64,000 bases of DNA from Scheffersomyces stipitis CBS 6054. Its lineage: Eukaryota > Ascomycota > Pichiomycetes > Serinales > Debaryomycetaceae. The stretch spans positions 992,001 through 1,056,000 of the forward strand of contig NC_009042.1 of the NCBI RefSeq assembly GCF_000209165.1, given 5' to 3'. Position 1 is the first letter of the stretch. Every line of letters starts with the position of its first letter. This document shows, in pieces, positions 8,679-18,744 of this stretch. The notes under the pieces are model-generated. The model saw only the letters and a program-made list of their open reading frames with translations. It did no database searches and was not told the origin of the DNA. Position numbers and translations under genes: made by a program.

Positions 8679-11600
8679 CTACTGGGATGAGTTGCATGCA
8701 TCTCTTATTTTACCAAGAGTGCCCTCACAGTTCACAGTAGTTTTAAAATTTTCCTTTTGTTTCCTGGTTACACCCCAAAACTCGTCAGTATCTTCAGGTC
8801 GACCAAATCCCCCTCCGCCTGGAGTGAGAATTTTGAGAATGTCTCCCTTGCCAATCTCGATTTCAGCTAAAGATGGCAATTGTATCCACTGAATAACACC
8901 GTTCCCTCTATCTCTTCCCAAAAAATTCTCACCTCGAGCTCCCGGATCGCCTCCATAAATTCCCCAAGGCTGGAAAACTCGTCTTTGAGTTACCAACGAA
9001 ACATGAACAGGTGAGTTAAATCTTATTTCTCGAATCAAGCCATCACCTCCTCTCCATTTCCCTTTACCACCAGAATTGTGTCTTATTCCATAATGAAGTA
9101 TCAAACAGGGATACCTGTGCTCTAAAACTTCAGGATCAGTTATCTTCGTATTGGTCATATTAGTTTGCGTTCCTGAAAAACCATCAAAACCATATTTCTC
9201 TCCATTCTTCTCAAGAATTCCAGCGCAGCTTCCTTGCCCAATAGTCTCGGTATAACCAAAACCCTTAATCATTTTACCGTTTGCGTCTTCACCACCAGTG
9301 CCAAAATTAATACCGTTCATACATCCACCAGTAGCTGAAGTCAAACCAAAGGCTCTGAATAAGCAATCAGTCAATCTTTGAGACGTCATACCGTTTCCAG
9401 CACAAACGGCCGCATAACGACTAGGATTAATCAAACTGTTGTCTGGAATTATCAAGGTGCAGGGGTCCAAACAGCCTTGGTTCAAAGGAATTTCTAGGTT
9501 TACCAAACACCTCAAGACGTAAATAACCGTTGAATATGTAATCGATTTTGGTGCATTAAGGTTGGAATATGATTCCAATGAAGTACCCGTGAAATCAAAG
9601 ACAGCAGATCCATCATTTTCATCAATTTCTATTTTGACTTGAACTTTGCATCCATCGTCCATAAAATCTTCTGCAGTTAGCGGCAATTTGTTCTTGTTCT
9701 TCGTAGCGTAATCTTTGAAAAAGTTTCGAACGGCTAATTCGGCAGACTTCTTGACATTTCGCATATAAAATAACACTGTTTCACTTCCATACTCCTCAAA
9801 TAAATCCTTCAACAAATTAATTCCTCGTTGATTAGACGCGATTTGGGCTTTGAGATCAGAAATATTGTCATCTATATTTCTGGTTCCCGAAACACCATGA
9901 CTCCTTGGAACTTCAACAAAATATTTTTGTAATCCCTCATAATCAAACTTGCCGTTTGAAACAATTTTCCAGGCTTCAATATTGGCACCTTCTTCAAAAA
10001 TGTCTCTGGCATATGAAGAAGAAGATCCAGGCGCAGATCCGCCAATTTCCGAGTGGTGTGCACGAGCAGCAACAACAAACTGAATCTTTCCATCTATAAA
10101 TACGGGAGAAATAACAGTTACATCCGGTAAGTGTGTACCGCCAACGCTTGGGGAATTTGAGCACAAGATGTCACCTTCACGTAAATTGTCTTTCCAATAA
10201 TCCAACTGGTATTTAATTGCAGTGGACATAGAACCTAGATGAACAGGAACATTTGGAGCATTAGCTGCGAGATTTCCTTGATTGTCAAATAGAGCACAAG
10301 AATAATCCAACCGTTCCTTGATATTAGCACTTACAGATATCTTTTGAAGAGTTCTTGACATGTCATCAGCGATTGACATGAATCTGTTTGCAAATATAGA
10401 TAATTGTATAGGATCGACAAAGTTGGTGGAAATGGAATGTTTCTCGTCAGTTTTCAAATCAAGCACCACATGTCTTGGAAGAATTGTAGCTGTAGAATCG
10501 GGAGAAACAACGATGGTTTGAGTTTCATCCAAAATTAGAGCTGGTCCTGGTATTACTGCCCCCACAGGCAATGTATCCAAGAAGAATACCGCAGTTGCCA
10601 AAGTACCTTGTTCGAAATGTACTTCTGTGACCTTTTTGATAAGATCAGATGACACTGGAAATTTTGTGACTGATTCAAAATCTTTATATGGTGAACGTTC
10701 TTGGATCAGTTCAGAAGCACTCCCACATGCTCTTACCCTTATATTAGATACTAAAACAGGCTTTTCGTAATCATTGAATGCAAATTCAAGGTCATGTCTT
10801 CTATAAAATGAGTCCAAAAAATCTTGCTTCTTTCTTTGTTTAATCATTATTCTTGTATCAGAGCCTTTGTAGCCCATATTAAAATAGACAGTGTAGTTGA
10901 TGGTGTTGGGTAGTACTCCTTGGTTTAATAACTCCTTCTGGCATTTTTCCTTCAATTGACTACATTTATCAAGCAACATAAGTGCAATCTCCTTGGAGTA
11001 AACCTCTGAGACCGGTTCTTGTTGCTCATTAACAACAGAAGATAAATAAATACCATATGCTGATAAAATGGATGAGTGTTTGTGTATCAAGACTCTCTTT
11101 ATTTTTAATATTTTGGCAATTGAAGTTGCATGCTGACCACCAGCTCCACCAAAAGAGGCAAGAGAATGCTTGCTAACATCATGACCTTTCGATTCTGTTA
11201 AATCTCGAATTGGTCTTGCCATTTGAAAATCTGCAACTTTTAAGAACCCCAAGGCAATTTCCAATGGAGTTTTTGGCACATCTGGATTATCTTTGTTTAT
11301 CACATTCGCCAATTCTTCGAATTTTTTCTTTGTAATTTCGTAGTCCAACGGTTGATCTTCAGAATATCCAAATATCTTAGGAAAGAACTCTGGAATGATT
11401 CTGCCAGTGAATAAGTTGGCATCAGTAATAGTCAAAGGACCGCCTTTTCTATAACAAGCTGGACCTGGATGGGCCCCTGCGGATTCTGGACCAACTGCAA
11501 ATGCCCCATTTCTATAAAACAAAATCGATCCTCCACCAGCAGCCACAGTGTTGATGTCTAATTGAGGAGCAGCTATTTTTATGCCAGCAGTTACACTTTC

Positions 11601-12638
11601 AAATGAAAATTCATAATCACCTGCGAATCTGGAGACATCCGTTGATGTGCCTCCCATATCAAACCCTATGACTGGGATTTTAACATCGGCATCATAGCAT
11701 GTCTTTGCAGCCCCCACGACTCCACCAGCAGGACCTGAAAGCAAAGATCGTAAGCCTGTAAAATTTTTCCATGTACATAAACCACCATCTGATTGCATGA
11801 ACTCGATTCTGGTGTGGGATTCAAAACCAGGCTTAAAACCGCTAACAAAATTGGTGATATACCGCTTGACCACTGGAGTTAGATAGGCATCTAATGTTGT
11901 TGACTGGCCACGCGAGACCGTTTTTATAACAGGCAAGATTTCGTGAGAAAGAGACACGTTGGAAAATCCCAATTCTCTGGCAATTGCTCCAGCAAGCTTC
12001 TCGTGCTTCTGGAAGTTGAAGCCATGGATAAATACAATAGCGATGGAATTTATTCCTTCGTTCTTCAACTGGATCAAATCCTCAGTTAGTTTATCTGTGT
12101 CTAAAGGTTGCAATATTTCAAAGACTTCATTTGTCTCTCCATAAACATATCGAACATCGTCTACAAGATCTTGGGCATCATAACCGGTTGGATCCACGGA
12201 AAAAGCAGGCATGGTAACTCTTTCGTCGGCTTCTACCACCTTATCATAGAGTACCCCAGGTTTTACGATATTTAATGCAAACAAGTCTGGCCTGGATTGG
12301 TCTCCTATATGGAGCAAATCTTTGAACCCTTTGGTAGTAACAAGGGCAATGCGAGCACCTTTTCTCTCTAGCAAAGCATTGGTAGCCACTGTGGTTCCCA
12401 ATCGTATAGAAGATATAATCGATGTATCAAGAGGTGTGCCTCTAGGGATAGTAGAGTCTGTGAGTTTTTCTAGAACCCGACGTATGCCCTCGATATTTGC
12501 GTCCTGATAGTTGGCCGGATCCTCTGATAGCAACTTGAACGAATGTTCTTCTTGGTTATTACATTTGTAGATGACATCGGTGAAGGTTCCGCCTCTATCT
12601 ATGGCGATTTCTACTTTTCCATGGCCAGACAAGGTCAT
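8679..12638 (-). CDS. OXP1: 5-oxoprolinase (ATP-hydrolysing)
   Basis: 1319-residue enzyme that opens 5-oxo-L-proline to L-glutamate with ATP hydrolysis, a glutathione-degradation step in the cytosol. It has the full two-part architecture of eukaryotic oxoprolinases (S. cerevisiae Oxp1, 1286 residues). An N-terminal HyuA half starts with the actin-like phosphate loop IDRGGTFTDV, then LGTTVATNALLERKG, GFDMGGTSTDVSR, AAGGGSI and SFGGAGGQHA. A C-terminal HyuB half carries VPVHLGSM, SNSPSVGGTHLPDVT, NGMTSQRLTD and LTPGGGGFGRPE. No frameshift. ATG at 12636-12638. It stands alone, with 970 bp downstream and 2.2 kb upstream without genes. Confidence 0.97.
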   Translation of the reverse strand: MTLSGHGKVEIAIDRGGTFTDVIYKCNNQEEHSFKLLSEDPANYQDANIEGIRRVLEKLTDSTIPRGTPLDTSIISSIRLGTTVATNALLERKGARIALVTTKGFKDLLHIGDQSRPDLFALNIVKPGVLYDKVVEADERVTMPAFSVDPTGYDAQDLVDDVRYVYGETNEVFEILQPLDTDKLTEDLIQLKNEGINSIAIVFIHGFNFQKHEKLAGAIARELGFSNVSLSHEILPVIKTVSRGQSTTLDAYLTPVVKRYITNFVSGFKPGFESHTRIEFMQSDGGLCTWKNFTGLRSLLSGPAGGVVGAAKTCYDADVKIPVIGFDMGGTSTDVSRFAGDYEFSFESVTAGIKIAAPQLDINTVAAGGGSILFYRNGAFAVGPESAGAHPGPACYRKGGPLTITDANLFTGRIIPEFFPKIFGYSEDQPLDYEITKKKFEELANVINKDNPDVPKTPLEIALGFLKVADFQMARPIRDLTESKGHDVSKHSLASFGGAGGQHATSIAKILKIKRVLIHKHSSILSAYGIYLSSVVNEQQEPVSEVYSKEIALMLLDKCSQLKEKCQKELLNQGVLPNTINYTVYFNMGYKGSDTRIMIKQRKKQDFLDSFYRRHDLEFAFNDYEKPVLVSNIRVRACGSASELIQERSPYKDFESVTKFPVSSDLIKKVTEVHFEQGTLATAVFFLDTLPVGAVIPGPALILDETQTIVVSPDSTATILPRHVVLDLKTDEKHSISTNFVDPIQLSIFANRFMSIADDMSRTLQKISVSANIKERLDYSCALFDNQGNLAANAPNVPVHLGSMSTAIKYQLDYWKDNLREGDILCSNSPSVGGTHLPDVTVISPVFIDGKIQFVVAARAHHSEIGGSAPGSSSSYARDIFEEGANIEAWKIVSNGKFDYEGLQKYFVEVPRSHGVSGTRNIDDNISDLKAQIASNQRGINLLKDLFEEYGSETVLFYMRNVKKSAELAVRNFFKDYATKNKNKLPLTAEDFMDDGCKVQVKIEIDENDGSAVFDFTGTSLESYSNLNAPKSITYSTVIYVLRCLVNLEIPLNQGCLDPCTLIIPDNSLINPSRYAAVCAGNGMTSQRLTDCLFRAFGLTSATGGCMNGINFGTGGEDANGKMIKGFGYTETIGQGSCAGILEKNGEKYGFDGFSGTQTNMTNTKITDPEVLEHRYPCLILHYGIRHNSGGKGKWRGGDGLIREIRFNSPVHVSLVTQRRVFQPWGIYGGDPGARGENFLGRDRGNGVIQWIQLPSLAEIEIGKGDILKILTPGGGGFGRPEDTDEFWGVTRKQKENFKTTVNCEGTLGKIRDACNSSQ

Positions 12639-14807
12639 TGCTGTAGATCTGACAAACCGTAGATGTAGTTACTGTAGACGGAATAGTTCTGATGGGATGA
12701 TAATCCAGGAATGTGGTGTTTAGCACAAATGGACGACTTGGTGTTGGTGACTATGGAGATGGTTGAAAAATATTATGGTGATTCAAATGCTCATGCAGCA
12801 GAGTCGCAAATATATGAAAGTAGTCAGGAATACTTAGCATCCGCTGAGATGTGAAGAGAAGAGCCTCAAGTTAACGGGGGCACACCCCTTATTTCTGGTT
12901 GGAGACAGATATCTCTAGTTATATAAATTTGCAAAAGATTTCGTAAGTTAGTCCCACCTGAAGTTGCAATAGCTTGTATACAAAGGATTCATGCAAGTAA
13001 ATTCCGGTAGCAGAATGACTAGCGAAAAATACCTGGTCAGAGTACGGCGCTTTCGGCGAGGCACTTTGGGAGCAGAAAGGATGGAGGACGGAATTTGGGG
13101 GATGCGGGTAGACACGAAACGGCTGCAACGTCAATGACGTCCTGGCCAAGCTCTGAGACTACTATTTGGTGTTTGGACGAAACCGACAAGTGCTCATGTT
13201 CACTATGATGTAAGTGGTATAATCCGATGATCACAGGGGTATAACCGTTTCACAAAGTTTCTCCACCTTAACTATCGTCCTCTGCAGAAACCAGATAATA
13301 TCGAGAGATCCGTTATTGCCACAGCTTGTGCAAGGATAAATGGCTCGATTGCACCATCCTGTTTGGGTGCTAAACTTGAAATTCGTTGCAAGGGTTTTTT
13401 CGCGGCCATTGGCGAGCCGGGGATTATCGGCGTACTGATGGTGGAAAGCAGGCAAGAGGGCAGGGACGGAGATGTTAGAGGGCTGGTTTGTAGGTGTTCG
13501 ATCGTCCTGATCTTGTTCCACGGCATTTCCTTTCATCTGTGAGTAAGTTCGGTGGATGTCAATTCATCCTCGTCTTTTTAGTTGCGAAGAATTGGCTGGT
13601 GAGAATTATCAGAGAGATTTTGTTAAATCCCTCCCAAACCGGCCGATGGAACGGTGTGTCTCGCACCGTCAATGCAACTGTCGTTTGCACCTTACCTCCA
13701 AGGTGCTGCAACACGATTGCGAGACTAGGGAAGTAGAACCGAGGGGATGTGGCCCAGGAGTCATATCGGGGATGATTTACGATGGAATGTCTGGTCGGAT
13801 AATATTGTCTAATTTCCCACTGTGTCAATCCTATTTTCAGGTGCAATTTATTTTTGCCAATTATCTACGGCTGATAGCAATTTGATGAAGGATCCACCTT
13901 ATTGTCCCACTGGAAAGATCATCGTGTTGAGATGCCTTGCTTATTTTGTAAGTTCCAATTATTGTCACTCAACTCTGCTCATGTTATCACCTGCCCCTTT
14001 TCTCCTCTCGTATTTGTATTTTCTACGGGCATTATTCTCATCACCGTCTCCAATATTATCTTCATCTGCTCCAACCCCTGTGACGCCTTGACCCCTCCTG
14101 ATGGTGATGTCATCCACCGGATATCTGTCCTGGTGCTTTCTGCTCTATTGGCAATACTTCACCGGATTACAATCACTGGACTTGGCAAAATCATTCGGCG
14201 ATGACACAACAAACTCCGTACGCTGTGTTTCGAAACAAACGGAACTTCATCTCTCATTAAATGCTTATGTCTGCACATTCCCCATTGTATTCGTTCCGCT
14301 CCTGGCTCGACCAATCGGTCCTCCCTTGCGAAATCTCAAAATAACTCTCTTCCATATAAACGATAGCAAAGGTTTCTGAAGTTTCTAAAGTTTCTGGAGT
14401 TACAAGTTCACCATTTCGCCCCTCTCTTCTGGATGTGCCCAACTTCTATGGATGTGGAAAGTTGCAACCAAAAGCGTTTTCAGAGGTCTTCAAAATTATG
14501 CAGGAGACATGATTATATAGGCACAAGAGCTTTTTTTGAAATATACTACCGTTCGCTGAAAACCTGCTAGGACTGATCAAATTCGAAGAACAGGAGCAGG
14601 AACAACCAATCCCGACTTAACAGATCTTGTCTTGTCTGGAAAGACTATTCTGAGTTCAGACCTTTCTGGCCAACCTTTAAACTGTACTTACATAAGCAAA
14701 TTTATATGCTTACCTAACGCGATTTTAAGTTATAAGCTCTGATTTTTCAAATCGCCAGCCTATTCACTTCTTCTTTCGAACCACACCATTTAGAAGAAAC
14801 CACCAGA
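12639..14807. other. 2.2-kb divergent intergenic region, no gene identified
   Basis: Shared upstream region of OXP1 (minus) and the LETM1-like gene (plus). The middle part (about 13.0-14.3 kb) looks less AT-rich than other spacers and has many overlapping open frames of 80-109 codons on both strands, none recognisable. A GCACCTT/AAGGTGC hairpin with a 6-nt loop lies at 13687-13706. A non-coding RNA or decayed gene is possible but unproved. Confidence 0.4.
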
Positions 14808-16070
14808 ATGAATGGAGGAAGTCTAGCGGCGTCTTCGAAGTCTGCGTTCTACGCCTTTCCCGCTCTGAAAGCACAATTTCTAACTAGAGACATCAAACAG
14901 TCTCAGATTGTTCTGGCATTATGGACTAGATTCAAAGAAGAATCAGTTTGTGCAGACAACACTTTGCCAGCCGAACTCAAACCAAAGGTCGAAATATATC
15001 AGGAAGTTAAAGAGATTCATAAGGAAGATCTGCTGTTCGTTTTGAAGTTGAAGCAGAACTTCCAGTACGGAAAAGCCGTGATGAACTTCTACAAAGTAGG
15101 AGTTGTAAACGTGTGGAACAACAGAAAGGTCAGTAACAGGCTCAAGAAAAAGCAGTATAAACTAGGAGGGATAGTAGATAGAAAGGGTAGAGAGTCAGAG
15201 ATAAGAATTCCCAATGTGACTAAATTAACGGCAGATATGGCTCAAGCCCTTTACATAAGCCAGATGGAAACCAAGACCGAAAACGACAAGAATGCTGGCA
15301 ATGTCATAAAAGGAGACTTTGCATCAAAAGTAATAGATACTGATCTCTTCAGTATGACCAGAAAAGAATTCCAGACCATTCGCAGAACTACAGAAGACGC
15401 GCCAAAGATTCCCTTGTTCGCTGTGATTCTTCTTATCTTCATGGAGTCTACTCCGCTTGTATGCTATGCTTTCCCGCAGATAACACCTCTGACTTGTGTT
15501 CTTCCTAGTATTCTTCCTCGTTTGTGGAGTTCTTCTTCAAATGACAAGCTCCATGAGATCAATTCAAAGTTGTTTAAAACGACAGGTCTTCCAGATTTGG
15601 CTCTTAGAAACGCATACAATCTCCCGATTGAGGAAGGCCGTCTTATGGCTAGGACACTAAGACTAACTTCCAAGTTCGTACCTCTTAGCTTGTACCCAGA
15701 GTCATTGGTCAGACGGCGACTTCAGGAACACTACAACTATTTAAAGGTAGATAACTACTACTTAAGTGGCTTGAATGGTGCAAAGTCAGGTAATCTCTGG
15801 AACCTCTCCAACCAGGAGTTAATTTTAGCATGCCTCGAAAGAAATCTCATTAGAGACATTAAGGGTGATGTCAAGACCTTCCATGACATCAAAGACCCAC
15901 AAGTCAGAAAGGAATCGGAAATGAGGTTCTTCCGCAAGTTGAGACTTCGTCTTTTCCAATTCATAGTAGACTTCGACAACTACAATATTGGATACTTGGG
16001 ATTGACCCATCTTCTAGAAGATACGAGAGCACCTCAAAAAATCTTAGAATGGCATGATCTAGACAATTAG
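14808..16070 (+). CDS. LETM1-like mitochondrial inner-membrane protein
   Basis: 420 residues. An N-terminal part rich in basic and hydroxylated residues precedes one strong hydrophobic segment from Ile201 to about residue 235 (IPLFAVILLIFMESTPLVCY). The region after it resembles the LETM1 ribosome-binding-like domain: LMARTLRLTSKFVPLSLYPE, VRRRLQEHYNYLKVDNYYL and LSNQELILACLERNL match the family's A-L-x-L...P...R-L-x-H...L-x-x-D...L-(S/T)-x-x-E-L-x-x-A-C-x-x-R pattern. Yeast members (Mdm38, Ylh47) anchor mitoribosomes and affect K+/H+ exchange; it is shorter than those, and the RBD is diverged. S. cerevisiae Pnt1, of nearly the same length, is another candidate orthologue that I cannot confirm. 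Several CTG codons occur. ATG at 14808. Confidence 0.72.
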   Translation: MNGGSLAASSKSAFYAFPALKAQFLTRDIKQSQIVLALWTRFKEESVCADNTLPAELKPKVEIYQEVKEIHKEDLLFVLKLKQNFQYGKAVMNFYKVGVVNVWNNRKVSNRLKKKQYKLGGIVDRKGRESEIRIPNVTKLTADMAQALYISQMETKTENDKNAGNVIKGDFASKVIDTDLFSMTRKEFQTIRRTTEDAPKIPLFAVILLIFMESTPLVCYAFPQITPLTCVLPSILPRLWSSSSNDKLHEINSKLFKTTGLPDLALRNAYNLPIEEGRLMARTLRLTSKFVPLSLYPESLVRRRLQEHYNYLKVDNYYLSGLNGAKSGNLWNLSNQELILACLERNLIRDIKGDVKTFHDIKDPQVRKESEMRFFRKLRLRLFQFIVDFDNYNIGYLGLTHLLEDTRAPQKILEWHDLDN

Positions 16071-16208
16071 TCTCACAAATGTCAAACCAAACGTTACATA
16101 CATTAACATAATCTTGTAAATATATCGAAATATTAAATATACTTCGAAATCTTCCTATTGTACATTCTATTAACGTTTTAATTTCTACTGTCCTATTTTA
16201 CATTTCCG

Positions 16209-18692
16209 TTAGTTTGGTTCGCTTCTACCCACACTAACGATTCTCCCTCCGGCTTGAACCACAAACTTCGGCTTGAGTCCCAACTCATACTCTGTCTGAT
16301 TAACAATGACTCTATCGCCATCATCTACCATCTCATCAGAATTACCTCCTAAAACAACTTCAAAGCCAATCAGTTCTCGGGATTTGTCATCTATGAACAA
16401 ATAAACAAAGTCTCCATCCCGAAGTGCAATCTTCTTACCTCTTCCGACCAATCTCTCCAGAACAGTACATGAATTCGTACTCATATCTAAAAGCCATACC
16501 ACGGTAGATTCGTCTATGGTTTCTTTACGCACGAGGCAATGTACCTTAGAGATTCTATCATCGTTGATATGCGTATCACACACGTCATGTCGACCAATAG
16601 AATAACTGGACTTTCCTTTAGGAACATGTATCAGTCTTCTGAAAATAGAGTTTTCTAAGGGACGTAAAGTTAGAAACGAAGACCGCATCAAATCTTTTCC
16701 TACTATATTGTTTCCTTGCAGCAGATTACCATGGTCATATGATGATCCATGGTTAGAACTGAATAGCACTTGATGATAAGGTTTGGATCCTCTGCTTGAG
16801 AGTTCCTTTCTAGTAGAAGATCCCAACTTATCAGTATTGTCGTCAACTTGAGCAGTAGGCGATTTTTCATGAAGGCTGACTTTGCTAAGCTGTAATTTAT
16901 TCTCTTGTAGTATTTCATCATCATTAGCTTCCTCTTCAACCGCATCCTCTTTCTTCACTCTTTTAGGTTTCAGAGGTGATGCAAATGCTTCGGAAGCAGA
17001 CCTTGACTTCAATTCCTTTCGTAATGGAGTAGACTCCTGCAATACCTCACTTGCTTCTACAGATTCTTCTTGTACTACGTCTAGTTCATGCACTCGTCTT
17101 CCTTCATGTCTTGGTTGTGAAAATGGTTGTGATTGAGATAAAGGTACCACTCTTTTCGGTACCTTGAAGTCGTTATTGTGTTGTTTGTTTTTTCTGTTCT
17201 TTTCGCTGTCCAATGGCCTTAACATTATATCTTCATCGATTTTACTCATTGACGTATCGATAGGTATACCATTGTCTACTTTTCGTGATTGCTGAGATTG
17301 TGACTGTGACAAACTAAGAGCTTTCTGCAGTTGTGAAGCTTCATCAAAGACATCCTTTAACCACACGTGTTTAAGAGCTTCTTCAGCTGTTACTCTAAGT
17401 CTGGGGTTTACTTGTAAACAACACAGCAAAAAGTCTCTACCTTCAGGTGAGATTTCGTACGAGTTTAAAGGTGCTTCGTGAAACTCTCCCTTCTTTATCT
17501 TCAGGAACATCTGGGCTTGAGTCTTACCGTTAAATGGCAAATGCGATGTCAAAAGCACGTACACGAGACACCCAAGTGACCAGATGTCCACAAGGGACGA
17601 GTAGTTGCGCTTAGATTCGTTCTGTGACAGTTCGTACTTACCGGTAATCACTTCTGGCGCTACATAGGCCAAAGTGCCACAGAAAGTCTTCATGAACGTA
17701 GAGTTGTCACTGAACTTCGCTAGTCCAAAATCGGTTATTTTCACTAAGATGGGATCGTCTTTCATTATCAAAATGTTGTCGGGCTTTAGGTCTCGATGCG
17801 AAATGCCTAGTTTATGGACATACGCTATTCCTTCCAAGATTTGCCTGGTAATCACTTGGGTAGCGTCTTCACCAATAGCTCCATTCGCAGCTACAAAGTC
17901 CATCAAATCTCCACCAGGGACTAATTCCATGACGATGTAATAGTTATCCAAGTCCTCGTAAAACGCCTTGAGCGACACGATATTGGGGTGATCAAGTTTT
18001 CTCAATATAGACAATTCTCTATCGACTCCTACCATGGCTCCACCTCCAGTGTTAAGAGCTTTTCTACGATTTATGATTTTTACTGCGAAAGACTTACCCG
18101 AAGAGCGTTCGACAGCCTTCTTTACAGTAGCAAATGCTCCCTGGCCAATTGTCTCGTTCTTAATGATGAAATCTTTGTAGATGCCTTGATCCTTCACGAC
18201 AGAACCATTGTCCGAATTGGGCAACTTCGCCGGATTGTAAGGGTCTGCAAAGAGCACCACAAACCTGACCACATCCTTGGGAACACCCACACCCACAGCT
18301 ATTTCGTCACCCTGGTTTAGCATATAGTTAGAGCCCTTGACAAGACGTGTATTGTTCAAATGAGTCCCATTGGTCAGAATGTCTTGGATCCAGAGTGACT
18401 TATCGGTTTCAGAGAGCCATATCTTGAAATGGCGGTTGGACAAACGCGACGACGTGCTGAGATGGAAGTCTGATTCCGGACTACGACCAGCAGTCCACGT
18501 CTTTTTGCCGTTTACTGTCGGTTGATTCTGGATGAGATCAAAGTGAGTGTACTGGCTGGTGGTACAGATCAAGCGGCAGATTCTGTTTGTAGCCGATGAG
18601 CTGAACGAGTCTTCACTCGCAGATGTTATACCGTCGTGCGGCTGCGTCGCAGGCGACTGCTGCGTCGGCTGGGTCGCTTGTGTGAATTCCAT
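16209..18692 (-). CDS. RAD53: Rad53, FHA-kinase-FHA checkpoint kinase
   Basis: 827-residue effector kinase of the DNA-damage and replication checkpoint, activated by Mec1/Tel1. Architecture is diagnostic: an N-terminal TQ cluster (four TQ in residues 1-17), FHA1 about 65-145 with phosphothreonine-binding GRSPESDF (Arg70), SNRH and TNGTHLN, a Ser/Thr kinase about 175-455 with GQGAFATV loop, AVKII lysine, HRDLKPDN catalytic loop, DFGLAK and an APE motif, an SQ-rich linker (LSLSQSQSQQS, RVVPLSQSQPF) and FHA2 near 680-790 with SIGRHDVCD and ISKVH. Length equals S. cerevisiae Rad53 (821). The linker also carries a basic PLKPKRVKKED stretch, a possible nuclear signal. ATG at 18690-18692; an ACGCGT box lies 47 bp upstream. 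Confidence 0.96.
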   Translation of the reverse strand: MEFTQATQPTQQSPATQPHDGITSASEDSFSSSATNRICRLICTTSQYTHFDLIQNQPTVNGKKTWTAGRSPESDFHLSTSSRLSNRHFKIWLSETDKSLWIQDILTNGTHLNNTRLVKGSNYMLNQGDEIAVGVGVPKDVVRFVVLFADPYNPAKLPNSDNGSVVKDQGIYKDFIIKNETIGQGAFATVKKAVERSSGKSFAVKIINRRKALNTGGGAMVGVDRELSILRKLDHPNIVSLKAFYEDLDNYYIVMELVPGGDLMDFVAANGAIGEDATQVITRQILEGIAYVHKLGISHRDLKPDNILIMKDDPILVKITDFGLAKFSDNSTFMKTFCGTLAYVAPEVITGKYELSQNESKRNYSSLVDIWSLGCLVYVLLTSHLPFNGKTQAQMFLKIKKGEFHEAPLNSYEISPEGRDFLLCCLQVNPRLRVTAEEALKHVWLKDVFDEASQLQKALSLSQSQSQQSRKVDNGIPIDTSMSKIDEDIMLRPLDSEKNRKNKQHNNDFKVPKRVVPLSQSQPFSQPRHEGRRVHELDVVQEESVEASEVLQESTPLRKELKSRSASEAFASPLKPKRVKKEDAVEEEANDDEILQENKLQLSKVSLHEKSPTAQVDDNTDKLGSSTRKELSSRGSKPYHQVLFSSNHGSSYDHGNLLQGNNIVGKDLMRSSFLTLRPLENSIFRRLIHVPKGKSSYSIGRHDVCDTHINDDRISKVHCLVRKETIDESTVVWLLDMSTNSCTVLERLVGRGKKIALRDGDFVYLFIDDKSRELIGFEVVLGGNSDEMVDDGDRVIVNQTEYELGLKPKFVVQAGGRIVSVGRSEPN

Positions 18693-18738
18693 GGGATGGA
18701 ATGCCGATGGTGGTGTCCGCTGATGTGATAGGTAACTG

Positions 18739-18744
18739 ACGCGT
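18739..18744. promoter_or_regulatory. MCB-type box (ACGCGT) in RAD53 promoter
   Basis: ACGCGT, the MluI cell-cycle box bound by MBF in yeasts, 47 bp upstream of the RAD53 ATG. Fits a gene of S-phase function; a single copy, so regulation is inferred. Confidence 0.45.
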
